Positions 1-6,775 of a stretch of 10,959 nt of DNA are shown one piece after another (position 1 is the stretch's first letter; every line of letters begins with the position of its first letter). Location of the stretch: positions 1 through 10,959 of the forward strand of contig JAQTOL010000064.1 of assembly GCA_028748945.1 (NCBI GenBank), in the 5' to 3' direction. This DNA comes from Paludibacter sp. Its GTDB lineage: Bacteria; Bacteroidota; Bacteroidia; Bacteroidales; Paludibacteraceae. A program made the position numbers and the translations under genes. The notes below the pieces were generated by a model. It was not told the DNA's origin. It ran no database searches and saw nothing but the letters and a program-made list of their open reading frames with translations.

Positions 1-95
1 TGCCCCTTTTTGATATTTTTCTGCCCCTGGTTTCCCTGTTTATTTTTACGGTAGGCCGGGTGACTTCGAAAGGAAAAAACGTGAGGTGGAAATGA
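1..95 (+). CDS. 3' end of a probable membrane protein (partial; glycosyltransferase-like tail)
   Basis: Reading from base 3 gives 30 codons ending at TGA 93-95, with the left part outside the window. The peptide has a hydrophobic stretch (FDIFLPLVSLFIFTVG) followed by a basic end (RVTSKGKNVRWK), the pattern of a last membrane helix plus a cytoplasmic tail. The closing 'GK-V-WK' resembles the C-terminus of some membrane-anchored family 2 glycosyltransferases, but 30 residues do not establish that. The other two plus-strand frames stop earlier (at 58-60 and 11-13). The strong hairpin at 156-189, about 60 bases after the stop, fits a gene ending here. The reading frame is seen; the identity is a guess. 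Confidence 0.42.
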   Translation, partial: PLFDIFLPLVSLFIFTVGRVTSKGKNVRWK

Positions 96-100
96 CAGAC

Positions 101-155
101 AGAAGTAAGAGGGAAGGAGTAAGAGGTAAGAGGGAAGAGGGAAGGAGTGAGAATG
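101..155. repeat. purine-rich degenerate direct repeat
   Basis: Almost every base of this stretch is A or G on the plus strand. GTAAGAGGGAAGGAGT at 105-120 recurs in expanded form at 126-148, with a shorter GTAAGAGG-type unit around 119-126. It lies between the end of the left-edge gene and the hairpin at 156-189. No reading frame or known element explains it. It is one of four spacers in this window that hold their own short repeat. Confidence 0.7.
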
Positions 156-189
156 AAAGCAGCGAAAGATATATATTTTTCGCTGCTTT
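156..189. terminator. strong hairpin, probable bidirectional terminator
   Basis: AAAGCAGCGAAA (156-167) and TTTCGCTGCTTT (178-189) pair perfectly over 12 bp around a 10-base A/T loop. The A-rich 5' arm and T-rich 3' arm look the same from both strands, and the site lies between two convergent genes (stops at 95 and 299). That suggests a shared terminator. The T-run after the stem is short on both sides, so termination efficiency is uncertain. Confidence 0.58.
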
Positions 190-298
190 GCTCTTATACT
201 AGCCGTTGTACAATTTGATAACAACCAGTTGCGATTTTTTTTCAGCACGTAGGAGAATGTCATTTCCTAATGGACATTGCACGTAAATGTTTGTATCA

Positions 299-1882
299 TC
301 AACTTCTGACAAAAGTACGAATCCGTGTAGCTGTAGTTGCATTATTTTCGTAATACTCTATTGTATACGTTCCATCGGAGGTAAACGTAATGCCCATATC
401 GCTGAGTTTAGTACTTTCTGTCACGATGAATTCCTGACTTTTGTTAACATTGTCATAAGTACCAATGGTCCAGTTTACGGGTGCCGGTGGATTGACACAA
501 ACCCATGTTCCACCCTTTAAAACCACTCTCAATGCTTTACCCTTTGGGACTTCCGCCTTTATGGAATATATTTTCCCGGCACGTGTTACCGAAACCGAAT
601 CACTCAATATATTTTCTCCCGAAGCACCTGTAGGCGGATAATAAATATTGGTGTTTGTCGTTTGAGATGAACTGACAGTCAATTCCTTCACACGAGTAGG
701 TGTTGTTGCACCGTTTTCGTAATATTCAATGGTTACCGTACCTTCTTCAAACATCATGGCAATATTGTTGGGTGAGTCTCGATTAGTAACTGTAAATTCC
801 TGAACTTTCGTAGATTCGTTATAGGTACCCACGGTCCAGTTAACGGGTACGGGTATAGCTACATAATACCATTTATTACCTTTAAGTATTATTCTGAGGC
901 TGGTTCCTTCAGGTAAATTAGCTGTCATCGAATAAAAAGTATGTGGATCGGCGTAAGAAGAATATGGCTCAATAACCGTAACAGAATCCGATAAAATATT
1001 TAATCCTGAACTTCCAATTTTCGGATAAGTAATAAATTTAGTTTTAATATACTTAGTTTTCGTTTTAAATTCTTCCACATATTTTTCGAAATCAGGAATC
1101 ACCACATTATTTAATCCCAATTCAGCATATTTAGCCACCAAATGCTGACGTACCCCGGTCAAATTCGTTAACAGAGCGTTGTCAATCAACTGTGAACCCA
1201 ATGAAGTGTTGTCCAAAATACCATCTGTTTTGATGTCGCTACTTATATTTGCCATTAATTCCGACATATCGGCCGTAGTTATTGGTCCCTGTAGAATACA
1301 TGAAACAGCAAGCAAGACAGCATTATTATCACCCGATCCGCTCAGGTTCAGGCTTTCGGAAGTAGAATCCGCGGGCAATGTCAGGCTGAAAATAGCCAAA
1401 ACTTCTTGTTGCGCCTGCTTTTTTGCGACATCAAATGCCAGTCCTTTTTGTTGCACCAGATACTCAACCCTGCTTTTTTCCAAATGCGTCAATACGTTAA
1501 CATTTGCCGAGTTTACCTGAGAAATGTCTGCCAAGGCATACAGGGTGAGCTGCCCGGATGACGATTCGCCGGTCACTTCGTTGAAATAGTAACCATCAGC
1601 TTTCAATTGCAAGTAATTGGATACCAGTTCAATTTTCTTTTGCTCATAGCTTCCAGAGTTATCGGCAACCGTGGTGGAATAGCTACGCCCTGTTTGGTTC
1701 AACTCCGCATCAAGTTCCGAAATAATTACAGATGAGCCGTTGATAAACGGTCCTTTTTGCACATAACCACTAAATACTTCTTTTTTTATCGGTTCAGTGG
1801 TGTTATTCACAATGTTGTTTTCACAGGAAGTGAAACAAAGGAGAAAACCCAACGGGATAAATGAGAAAAAAATTGTTTTCAT
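299..1882 (-). CDS. lipoprotein with a duplicated C-terminal domain
   Basis: This is a 527-residue predicted lipoprotein of unknown function. The start is placed at ATG 1880-1882 because the protein then opens with a clean lipoprotein signal, MKTIFFSFIPLGFLLCFTSC, with the lipidated Cys at residue 20. The open frame runs further upstream, but only from a TTG and through sequence unlike a signal peptide. Residues about 38-165 (VQKGPFINGSSV..., GYYFNEVTGE, LADIS...VNVLTHLE) resemble a domain I recall from Fibrobacter and Bacteroidota lipoproteins; this was not checked by search. Residues 286-403 and 415-526 are two copies of one module, sharing NILSDSV, LKG-W, PVNWT-GTY, QEF-VT and YTIEYYEN-AT. 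The protein is probably exposed on the outer membrane or in the periplasm. It is separated from rsmD by a terminator and seems to have its own promoter. A binding or adhesion role is inference only. Confidence 0.85.
   Translation of the reverse strand: MKTIFFSFIPLGFLLCFTSCENNIVNNTTEPIKKEVFSGYVQKGPFINGSSVIISELDAELNQTGRSYSTTVADNSGSYEQKKIELVSNYLQLKADGYYFNEVTGESSSGQLTLYALADISQVNSANVNVLTHLEKSRVEYLVQQKGLAFDVAKKQAQQEVLAIFSLTLPADSTSESLNLSGSGDNNAVLLAVSCILQGPITTADMSELMANISSDIKTDGILDNTSLGSQLIDNALLTNLTGVRQHLVAKYAELGLNNVVIPDFEKYVEEFKTKTKYIKTKFITYPKIGSSGLNILSDSVTVIEPYSSYADPHTFYSMTANLPEGTSLRIILKGNKWYYVAIPVPVNWTVGTYNESTKVQEFTVTNRDSPNNIAMMFEEGTVTIEYYENGATTPTRVKELTVSSSQTTNTNIYYPPTGASGENILSDSVSVTRAGKIYSIKAEVPKGKALRVVLKGGTWVCVNPPAPVNWTIGTYDNVNKSQEFIVTESTKLSDMGITFTSDGTYTIEYYENNATTATRIRTFVRS
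305..640 (-). repeat. C-terminal module, copy 2, of the lipoprotein gene
   Basis: This encodes residues 415-526. It aligns with 674-1027 at the protein level through NILSDSVSV, LRVVLKGG-W, PVNWTIGTY, SQEFIVT and TIEYYENNATT. The two copies differ by substitutions and small indels, so the duplication is not recent. Confidence 0.8.
674..1027 (-). repeat. C-terminal module, copy 1, of the lipoprotein gene
   Basis: This encodes residues 286-403. It shares NILSDSVTV, LRIILKGNKW, PVNWTVGTY, VQEFTVT and VTIEYYENGATT with copy 2. It carries an extra segment around YSSYADPHTF that copy 2 lacks. A linker of about 11 residues (SSQTTNTNIY) joins the copies. Confidence 0.8.
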
Positions 1883-1941
1883 AAGAATTAAATTTAGATA
1901 ATTAGTATTAGCTTGTTTCACTGTTTCATAATTATTCGCAA

Positions 1942-1949
1942 CAAATGTA
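1942..1949 (-). promoter_or_regulatory. candidate -7 box of the lipoprotein promoter
   Basis: Read on the minus strand this is TACATTTG, matching the Bacteroidota -7 consensus TAnnTTTG. It would start transcription near 1935, giving a leader of about 50 bases. No TTTG lies at the expected 19-21 bases upstream; the nearest (1976-1979) is 26 away. The call therefore rests on one box and on position, just downstream of the rsmD terminator. Confidence 0.4.
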
Positions 1950-2002
1950 AATATATATTTTAATTTGGCTGAATCCAAATCGTTAAATAACTGTAACGCA
2001 AT

Positions 2003-2036
2003 AAAAAAAAGGAACAAACCTAAGCTTATTCCTTTT
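2003..2036 (-). terminator. intrinsic terminator of the rsmD operon
   Basis: On the minus strand AAAAGGAA (2029-2036) pairs with TTCCTTTT (2007-2014) around a 14-base loop, and the T-run continues to 2003. It begins 24 bases after the rsmD stop, so it would end the three-gene operon and insulate the lipoprotein gene. Confidence 0.75.
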
Positions 2037-2060
2037 CTATAAAATTATGACGTTAATTTG

Positions 2061-2603
2061 TCAGCTTTCCTTCACTTCAAAAAAACTAAAGTTCACACTG
2101 CCGTAATGCCGGTGATCAACAAAGTTTGGATGTTGTTCGAAGCTGTGCTTGGCTGAATGTTCGAGCACAAACAGTCCATCGGATTTAAGCAGTTTTTTAG
2201 CAAAAATCAAATCGGGGATAGTTGGCAATTGTTCCAACTCGTAAGGCGGGTCGGCAAAAATCATATCGAACTGAATATGACAACTGGCCATAAATTTAAA
2301 GACATCGGTTTTCAACAACGAAAGATTGGTAATTTTCAAATCGGTGCAAACTTTACGGATAAATGCGCAATGTCGGTCGTTTTGCTCAATACTGATAACC
2401 GAATTGCAGTCACGCGAAACAAACTCGAACCCGATTCCACCCGTCCCGGCAAATAAATCGAGCACATCGATGCCTTCGAAATCGATCCGGTTATTCAACA
2501 AATTGAACAATCCTTCCTTCGCAAAATCGGTGGTAGGCCGTGCTGTTATATTGTTTGGTGCAGATATTCGTCTGCCTTTGTATTTTCCGCTGATTATTCT
2601 CAT
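2061..2603 (-). CDS. rsmD: 16S rRNA (guanine(966)-N(2))-methyltransferase RsmD
   Basis: RsmD transfers a methyl group from S-adenosylmethionine to N2 of G966 in 16S rRNA during 30S assembly, in the cytoplasm. The 180-residue length is normal for the family. Visible motifs are the opening MRIISGKYKGR, the RPTTDFAKEGLFN block (22-34), the SAM-binding loop DVLDLFAGTGGIGFE (46-60), the acidic E73 (SIEQN), and the catalytic DPPY motif in FADPPYE (116-122). The C-terminal HYGSVNFSFFE also fits the family. The start is set at ATG 2601-2603: the frame continues five codons upstream only to a TTG, and RsmD proteins normally begin MRII-G. It is the last gene of the operon, about 77 bases after the DUF3822 gene, with an A/T repeat in between. 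A terminator follows at 2003-2036. Confidence 0.93.
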   Translation of the reverse strand: MRIISGKYKGRRISAPNNITARPTTDFAKEGLFNLLNNRIDFEGIDVLDLFAGTGGIGFEFVSRDCNSVISIEQNDRHCAFIRKVCTDLKITNLSLLKTDVFKFMASCHIQFDMIFADPPYELEQLPTIPDLIFAKKLLKSDGLFVLEHSAKHSFEQHPNFVDHRHYGSVNFSFFEVKES

Positions 2604-2613
2604 GTTTTCATTT

Positions 2614-2679
2614 TTCAATTTACAATTATCAATTATTAATTTCCAATTATTAATTGTTAATTATTAATTATTAATTAAT
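2614..2679. repeat. A/T-only micro-repeat between DUF3822 gene and rsmD
   Basis: This spacer is nearly all A and T and built of CAATTATTAATT-like units: exact copies at 2630-2641 and 2644-2655, then TTAATTATTAATTATTAATT-type continuation to 2679. It fills almost the whole gap from the DUF3822 stop to the rsmD start, so it would sit in the operon mRNA just before the rsmD start codon. An unstructured A/U leader may help translation where no Shine-Dalgarno site is used (inference). Confidence 0.7.
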
Positions 2680-2680
2680 C

Positions 2681-3403
2681 TTATTGTTCGCAGCTCACCG
2701 ACTTCAGGTATTTCTGCAAATGTTGTTTCATTTCCGTGCAGCTCTCCGAATTGTATAATTTCACCGGACATTCTTCCTTATTGAGTGCAAGTTGTTGGAA
2801 AATATTGAGTGTAAAATACGTAAAATCTTCGGGTGTGGAATAATCGTAACTGTTTATCAATACAATATTCCCGTTATTCAGCACCACCACATCCATTATT
2901 TTCGGACGTACCCAGATTTGAACAGAACTTTCGCCGGTAGATTTAATTTTCCCGGACAAAAACCAACTGAGGTGATGTTCAATTTCCAAACGTGGAAATA
3001 AATGAGCCATCGCATCATTCAATACGGCGGGAACAGTGAAAATGTCAACAGTATCCCAATTGGGAAGTTTGTTGAAACTGATTTTATCGCTTTTATTTAA
3101 TTTGTCCTGAAAAAACAAAAAATCAGTAGCATGCTCTGCCCTGAAAATGGAAGCCGGTACAAACGCATAAGTATCTGATTCGTAAATCAGGCGTATTTTC
3201 TTAATGTTAAGTATCGTCTCGACGTCATCGAGCAACAACTCAATCAAATCCTCGTAATGAATCGTTGTCAGATCGACAGGTACTGTTTTGGCAGTAAGTA
3301 GTTTTTTCAGTTCGTCGTATATCAATAAAGAAAATCCATCCGAACTAAATCGGATGGATAAGCTGTATTGGTTATTATATTTCGGAACGGATGAATCTTC
3401 CAT
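2681..3403 (-). CDS. DUF3822 family protein (actin-like fold predicted)
   Basis: This 240-residue soluble protein has no signal peptide or membrane segment. I recognise it as the Bacteroidota DUF3822 family from its overall pattern: an opening QYSLSIRFSSDGFSLLIYD, then LIYESDTYAFVPASIF (about 73-88), DIFTVPAVLNDAMAHLFP (about 120-137), and WVRPKIMDVVVLNNGNIVLINSYDYSTPEDFTYF (about 164-197). I recall a solved Bacteroides member described as having an actin-like ATPase fold, and the repeated 'strand then Asp/Asn-Gly turn' segments are compatible with that. Its function is unknown. It lies between the membrane-anchored protein gene (65 bases upstream) and rsmD. Neighbouring rsmD is, to my knowledge, typical for this family, which hints at a link to ribosome assembly or the cell envelope without proving either. 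ATG 3401-3403 is the first in-frame start. Confidence 0.82.
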   Translation of the reverse strand: MEDSSVPKYNNQYSLSIRFSSDGFSLLIYDELKKLLTAKTVPVDLTTIHYEDLIELLLDDVETILNIKKIRLIYESDTYAFVPASIFRAEHATDFLFFQDKLNKSDKISFNKLPNWDTVDIFTVPAVLNDAMAHLFPRLEIEHHLSWFLSGKIKSTGESSVQIWVRPKIMDVVVLNNGNIVLINSYDYSTPEDFTYFTLNIFQQLALNKEECPVKLYNSESCTEMKQHLQKYLKSVSCEQ

Positions 3404-3408
3404 TTGAA

Positions 3409-3447
3409 AGTAATTGATTAGTAATTTACTGATAACCGATTACTGAT
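3409..3447. repeat. short direct/inverted repeat upstream of the DUF3822 gene
   Basis: The spacer contains AGTAATTGATT followed by AGTAATTTACTGAT and then CCGATTACTGATC. TTACTGAT occurs twice, and AGTAAT/ATTACT form imperfect inverted pairs. It lies only a few bases before the DUF3822 start codon. It differs in sequence from the repeats in the other spacers but has the same character. Confidence 0.55.
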
Positions 3448-3468
3448 CCCGTTAATTAAAGGGACTGG

Positions 3469-4152
3469 TTATTCCCAGTTTCCGGCATTATTGTTTGGTT
3501 CGTCAATGGAACCAACCTGCAATCCCGGAAATTTATTTAATTTATCTTGTAAATCAATAGCATTAAGCATTTCCTGATGATTCAGATCGAATAAATAACT
3601 TTTATAAGTTGCCGAGGCTTCAAACAGCGGAATCACAATTCCGGCACTGTTTACATAATCATTTTTTACTTTCAAAGTAAACTTCTCGTTATTTGAGAAA
3701 GGAATAACAGCCAACTGATCAATAGTTTCAGGAGTATAATCATTCGGGAAAACGGCTTTAATCATGTTCACATATGCAGTATCGCGCACAAATCCCTGAA
3801 GTCCGTTTTCAGCAATTTCCTTTGCATTACCACTGTGCACAATTTTCACGGCTTTTGCTTCCGTTAACCCGGCATCAAGTTGTTTATCCGTCAATGTGCC
3901 TTCTTTCATAACCACTTTTTTCCTGGCTTGTTTCACAAAGCTGATTAAAGTATCGAAACTTCCGGTAAAACGACCTTTTTGGTCCCTGTATTCCAACTCC
4001 ACTTTTCGGATATCAGTCAGGCGTTTAATGATTACTTTTTCCCGACTTTCTTTTGTTGCATCAAAACGTATGGGTGTGAGAATACTCATGACACACATAT
4101 AGCTTAAAAGAACAATGGAAATAGAAAGCAAAATTTTGATAATTGTTTTCAT
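3469..4152 (-). CDS. conserved Bacteroidales membrane-anchored protein of unknown function
   Basis: The protein has 227 residues. Residues 5-25 form one N-terminal membrane helix (IIKILLSISIVLLSYMCVMSI) without a lipobox, so the rest is probably periplasmic. Residues about 36-75 (SREKVIIKRLTDIRKVELEYRDQKGRFTGSFDTLISFVKQ) are helical and recall the 'IR-AE--Y---G-Y---L--L' pattern of pilin-like and GspG proteins, though no prepilin cleavage site is visible. The invariant-looking end GLQVGSIDEPNNNAGNWE matches what I remember of Bacteroides hypothetical proteins. It is the first gene of the operon with DUF3822 and rsmD. The start ATG 4150-4152 gives the membrane anchor directly. Function is unknown; a structural role at the inner membrane is a guess. 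Confidence 0.85.
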   Translation of the reverse strand: MKTIIKILLSISIVLLSYMCVMSILTPIRFDATKESREKVIIKRLTDIRKVELEYRDQKGRFTGSFDTLISFVKQARKKVVMKEGTLTDKQLDAGLTEAKAVKIVHSGNAKEIAENGLQGFVRDTAYVNMIKAVFPNDYTPETIDQLAVIPFSNNEKFTLKVKNDYVNSAGIVIPLFEASATYKSYLFDLNHQEMLNAIDLQDKLNKFPGLQVGSIDEPNNNAGNWE

Positions 4153-4244
4153 GCTAAAATATTATTGTTTATATAAGTTTTTCTGATGAAATAAACTTCG
4201 TCTCATTACAAGGTTATTATTCTTTCCGCTTTTTTTTCAGTTTG

Positions 4245-4252
4245 CAAATTTA
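4245..4252 (-). promoter_or_regulatory. candidate -7 box of the three-gene operon promoter
   Basis: On the minus strand this reads TAAATTTG followed by CAAAC, a full match to TAnnTTTG with the common trailing 'CA'. Transcription would start near 4238, about 85 bases before the first gene of the operon. No clear TTTG is seen 19-21 bases upstream. Confidence 0.5.
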
Positions 4253-4285
4253 GAAAAGAAAATTCAATACTCCATCTTTCTGTGG

Positions 4286-4318
4286 TTTTTTTTATCTGTT
4301 TTTTTTGAGTTTTTTTTT
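4286..4318. other. three phased T-tracts in the divergent spacer
   Basis: Runs of 8, 8 and 9 T start at 4286, 4299 and 4310, so the tracts are 13 and 11 bases apart, close to one helical turn. They sit about 45-77 bases upstream of the relA -33 box. Phased A/T tracts bend DNA and can act like an UP element; here that is inference. The rest of the spacer 4153-4493 holds only the two promoters and A/T-rich sequence. Confidence 0.6.
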
Positions 4319-4362
4319 ATTTCTCAGCTTAAAACTATAAAATTTTCCTTTTCCGGGGGAAT

Positions 4363-4394
4363 TTTGAGACTTTCTGAATTAAGTCGTATATTTG
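4363..4394 (+). promoter_or_regulatory. relA promoter (Bacteroidota -33/-7 type)
   Basis: TTTG at 4363-4366 and TATATTTG at 4387-4394 are separated by 20 bases, the expected arrangement for the Bacteroidota primary sigma factor. The -7 box is followed by CAGAACA, so transcription should begin around 4400, leaving a leader of about 90 bases before the ATG at 4494. Confidence 0.72.
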
Positions 4395-4493
4395 CAGAAC
4401 ATTTTAATTCTACTGTCAAGAGGAAATTTATTCCTTTTTTACTCTCGTTCAAAAGTTTAAATTCAGAACTACTTTACAAAATACCCTATTGGT

Positions 4494-6680
4494 ATGGCAT
4501 CGCTTCAAACAATATCCATTCGCTCCTATTACAGCAAGATGATTCGCTTGCACCCCAATTTATTTACTTACAGCGAAAGGTTGGAGTTAAAATCTATTAT
4601 CAGGAAGCACTATAACGAATTTACGACCGAAGAAGCCGAAATTGGTGAGATCATTTCGAATAAAATCAGGATTACTGAAATTATTTTGGATGAAATAGGG
4701 CTGGGAAAATCTGCCGTACTGAGTATTTTACTTTACGAACTGGTAAAAAGGAAGTTGCTTACTGTGGAAGAAATCGAACTGAATTTCAACACACAGGTTT
4801 CTTCTATTATCCAGGGAATGTTGCGTGTAGAGGAATTATACGAGCGAAAATCATCACTCGAAACGGAAAATTTCCGCAAACTGTTTCTGACCTTTGCCGA
4901 AGACATTCGTGTCATCCTCATTATTATCGCCGAACATCTACAAATCATGCGAAACCTGGACTCCTACCCGGAAGAGAACAGGCAAAATATAGCACGTGAA
5001 GGCTCCTTTCTTTATGCTCCTTTAGCCCATCGTATGGGTTTATATGCCATAAAGACCGAATTTGAAGACTTGTCGTTAAAGCATACAAACCGTGAAATTT
5101 ACAAGGAAATAGCTCAGAAAATTAATGAAACCAAGCGTTCGCGCGACCAGTACATTTCTGAGTTTATAACCCCTTTGAAAAAGAAACTTTCGGATATCGG
5201 TTTCAGTTTTGAAATAAAAGGACGTACAAAATCCATCCATTCCATTTATTCTAAAATAAAAAAACAAAATACAGCTTTCGAAAATATTTACGATCTTTTT
5301 GCCATCCGGGTTATACTGGATGTTCCGTTAGAAAAGGAAAAAGCAATTTGCTGGCAGGCTTACTCCATAGTGGCCGATATGTATCAACCCAATCCGAAAC
5401 GATTGCGCGACTGGCTTTCCATACCCAAAACAAACGGTTACGAAAGTTTGCATACCACCGTATTAGGACCCGGCGGCAAATGGGTGGAAGTGCAGATTCG
5501 TACCATACGCATGGATGAAATTGCCGAAAAAGGACTGGCTGCACACTGGAAATACAAAGGCATAAAAAGTGAATCGGGAATGGACGAATGGCTTAAAAAC
5601 ATTCGGGAAATCCTTGAAAACCCCGAGTTGAATGCCGTTGACTTTATGGACGAATTCAAACTGAACCTGTACGATAAGGAAGTTTTTGTTTTCACTCCTA
5701 ACGGCGATTTGCACAAACTGCCCAAAGGAGCCACGGCACTCGACTTTGCTTTTTCAATTCACACGGGTTTGGGTTCAAAATGCGTTGGTGCTCAGGTAAA
5801 CGGGAAAAATGTAACCATTAAATACGTACTGAATAACGGAGATCAGGTTAAAGTTCTGACTTCACCAACACAAAAACCAAATCCGGCCTGGCTGAAAGTG
5901 GTTACAACCTCGCGGGCAAAAACAAAAATACGGCAAGCACTGAAAGATATCGAGTTTAAAGATGCCGAAATGGGACGTGAAACGCTTGTTCGCCGTTTCA
6001 AAAACTGGAAAATTGAACTGGATGATGGTAAAATATCGCGGTTAGCCAAGAAAAAAGGATTCAAAACAGTGAGTGATTTTTATCAGGAAATTGCCCGCGA
6101 AAAACTAGATATGCATGTGGTTCGTGATGCATACCTTGATTTAGACAAACAAAATCCAAATGAACAACTGGAGCCACGAAGTGCTGAAACATTTACAACA
6201 GATTCAATTGCTCCGGAGACGACCGGAAAAGAAGATGTACTGGTAATTGGTGAAGATCTTAAAGGACTCGATTTCAGATTGGCTAAATGTTGTAATCCCA
6301 TTTTCGGGGATGATGTTTTTGGATTTGTTGCAGTTGCAGGCGGGATCAAGATTCACCGGACCGACTGCCCGAATGCTCCGCAAATGATTGCCCGTTTTGG
6401 CTACAGGATAGTGAAAGCACGTTGGTCGGGAAAATCCGTCGGGTCACAATATCCAATCACACTGCGGGTTGTAGGGCACGATGATATTGGAATTGTTACC
6501 AATATTTCGTCGTTGATCTCCAAAGAAAAAAATATTTCTTTACGTTCCATTTCCATCGATTCGAGCGCCGGCCTCTTTCAGGGAAATCTTACTTTAATGG
6601 TGGGTGACACAAAAGAACTCGAAGGAATTATCAAGAAAATAAAACTGGTAAAAGGAGTGAAAAGCGTCACAAGGAATTGA
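4494..6680 (+). CDS. relA: RelA/SpoT family (p)ppGpp synthetase with inactive hydrolase domain
   Basis: This 728-residue long RSH protein makes (p)ppGpp from GTP/GDP and ATP for the stringent response. The HD hydrolase region (about 25-180) is present but its site is lost: the usual HDxxED is LLYELVKRK (79-87) and the usual ADRxxNMR is AEHLQIMR (146-153). The synthetase domain (about 215-350) is intact: GRTKSIHSIYSK (243-254), IYDLFAIRV with D267, RLRD (303-306), NGYESLHTTV (314-323), VEVQIRT with E332, and GLAAHWKYK. D267 and E332 match the catalytic Asp/Glu of streptococcal Rel. TGS (about 388-455), a zinc-finger/CC region (C599, C600, HRTDCPN with C625) and ACT (about 651-726) follow, so ribosome-linked control is expected. 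M16 (ATG 4539) is a possible alternative start and would align better with Bacteroides RelA as I recall it. It is transcribed from the promoter at 4363-4394. Bacteroidota usually also carry a separate bifunctional Rel. Confidence 0.93.
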   Translation: MASLQTISIRSYYSKMIRLHPNLFTYSERLELKSIIRKHYNEFTTEEAEIGEIISNKIRITEIILDEIGLGKSAVLSILLYELVKRKLLTVEEIELNFNTQVSSIIQGMLRVEELYERKSSLETENFRKLFLTFAEDIRVILIIIAEHLQIMRNLDSYPEENRQNIAREGSFLYAPLAHRMGLYAIKTEFEDLSLKHTNREIYKEIAQKINETKRSRDQYISEFITPLKKKLSDIGFSFEIKGRTKSIHSIYSKIKKQNTAFENIYDLFAIRVILDVPLEKEKAICWQAYSIVADMYQPNPKRLRDWLSIPKTNGYESLHTTVLGPGGKWVEVQIRTIRMDEIAEKGLAAHWKYKGIKSESGMDEWLKNIREILENPELNAVDFMDEFKLNLYDKEVFVFTPNGDLHKLPKGATALDFAFSIHTGLGSKCVGAQVNGKNVTIKYVLNNGDQVKVLTSPTQKPNPAWLKVVTTSRAKTKIRQALKDIEFKDAEMGRETLVRRFKNWKIELDDGKISRLAKKKGFKTVSDFYQEIAREKLDMHVVRDAYLDLDKQNPNEQLEPRSAETFTTDSIAPETTGKEDVLVIGEDLKGLDFRLAKCCNPIFGDDVFGFVAVAGGIKIHRTDCPNAPQMIARFGYRIVKARWSGKSVGSQYPITLRVVGHDDIGIVTNISSLISKEKNISLRSISIDSSAGLFQGNLTLMVGDTKELEGIIKKIKLVKGVKSVTRN

Positions 6681-6707
6681 GAAGAATTGACAATTTATTC
6701 ATTTACT

Positions 6708-6723
6708 CCCGATAGCTATCGGG
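6708..6723. repeat. 16-bp perfect palindrome CCCGATAGCTATCGGG
   Basis: The site lies 28 bases after the relA stop, in the relA-ribE spacer. It can fold as a 6-bp stem with an AGCT loop, but no T-run follows, so it is a poor terminator. I recall this palindrome as frequent between genes in Bacteroidota, which would make it a dispersed repeat; that recollection was not checked. Confidence 0.7.
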
Positions 6724-6775
6724 GTTACCATTTAAGAAAAATAGTAAGTCGAAAGTGAACAGGGTCGTTTTGCAA

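Noticed and set aside
99..189. CRISPR-like or mobile-element repeat at the left end
   Set aside because: The repeats are imperfect, adjacent and purine-only, without spacers, terminal inverted repeats or a transposase.
1883..2017. Upstream extension of the lipoprotein reading frame by 45 codons
   Set aside because: It would begin at TTG, overlap the rsmD terminator and hide a normal lipoprotein signal that begins at ATG 1882. It also contains the candidate -7 box.
2015..2022. Minus-strand TAGGTTTG as a second lipoprotein promoter
   Set aside because: It is the loop of the rsmD terminator hairpin and has no TTG at 19-21 bases upstream.
2604..2618. Five-codon N-terminal extension of RsmD
   Set aside because: The upstream start is TTG, while ATG 2603 gives the family-typical MRIISG opening.
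4364..4615. 83-codon plus-strand frame overlapping the relA start
   Set aside because: It runs through the relA promoter and into the relA coding region in another frame, and its peptide has no recognisable features.
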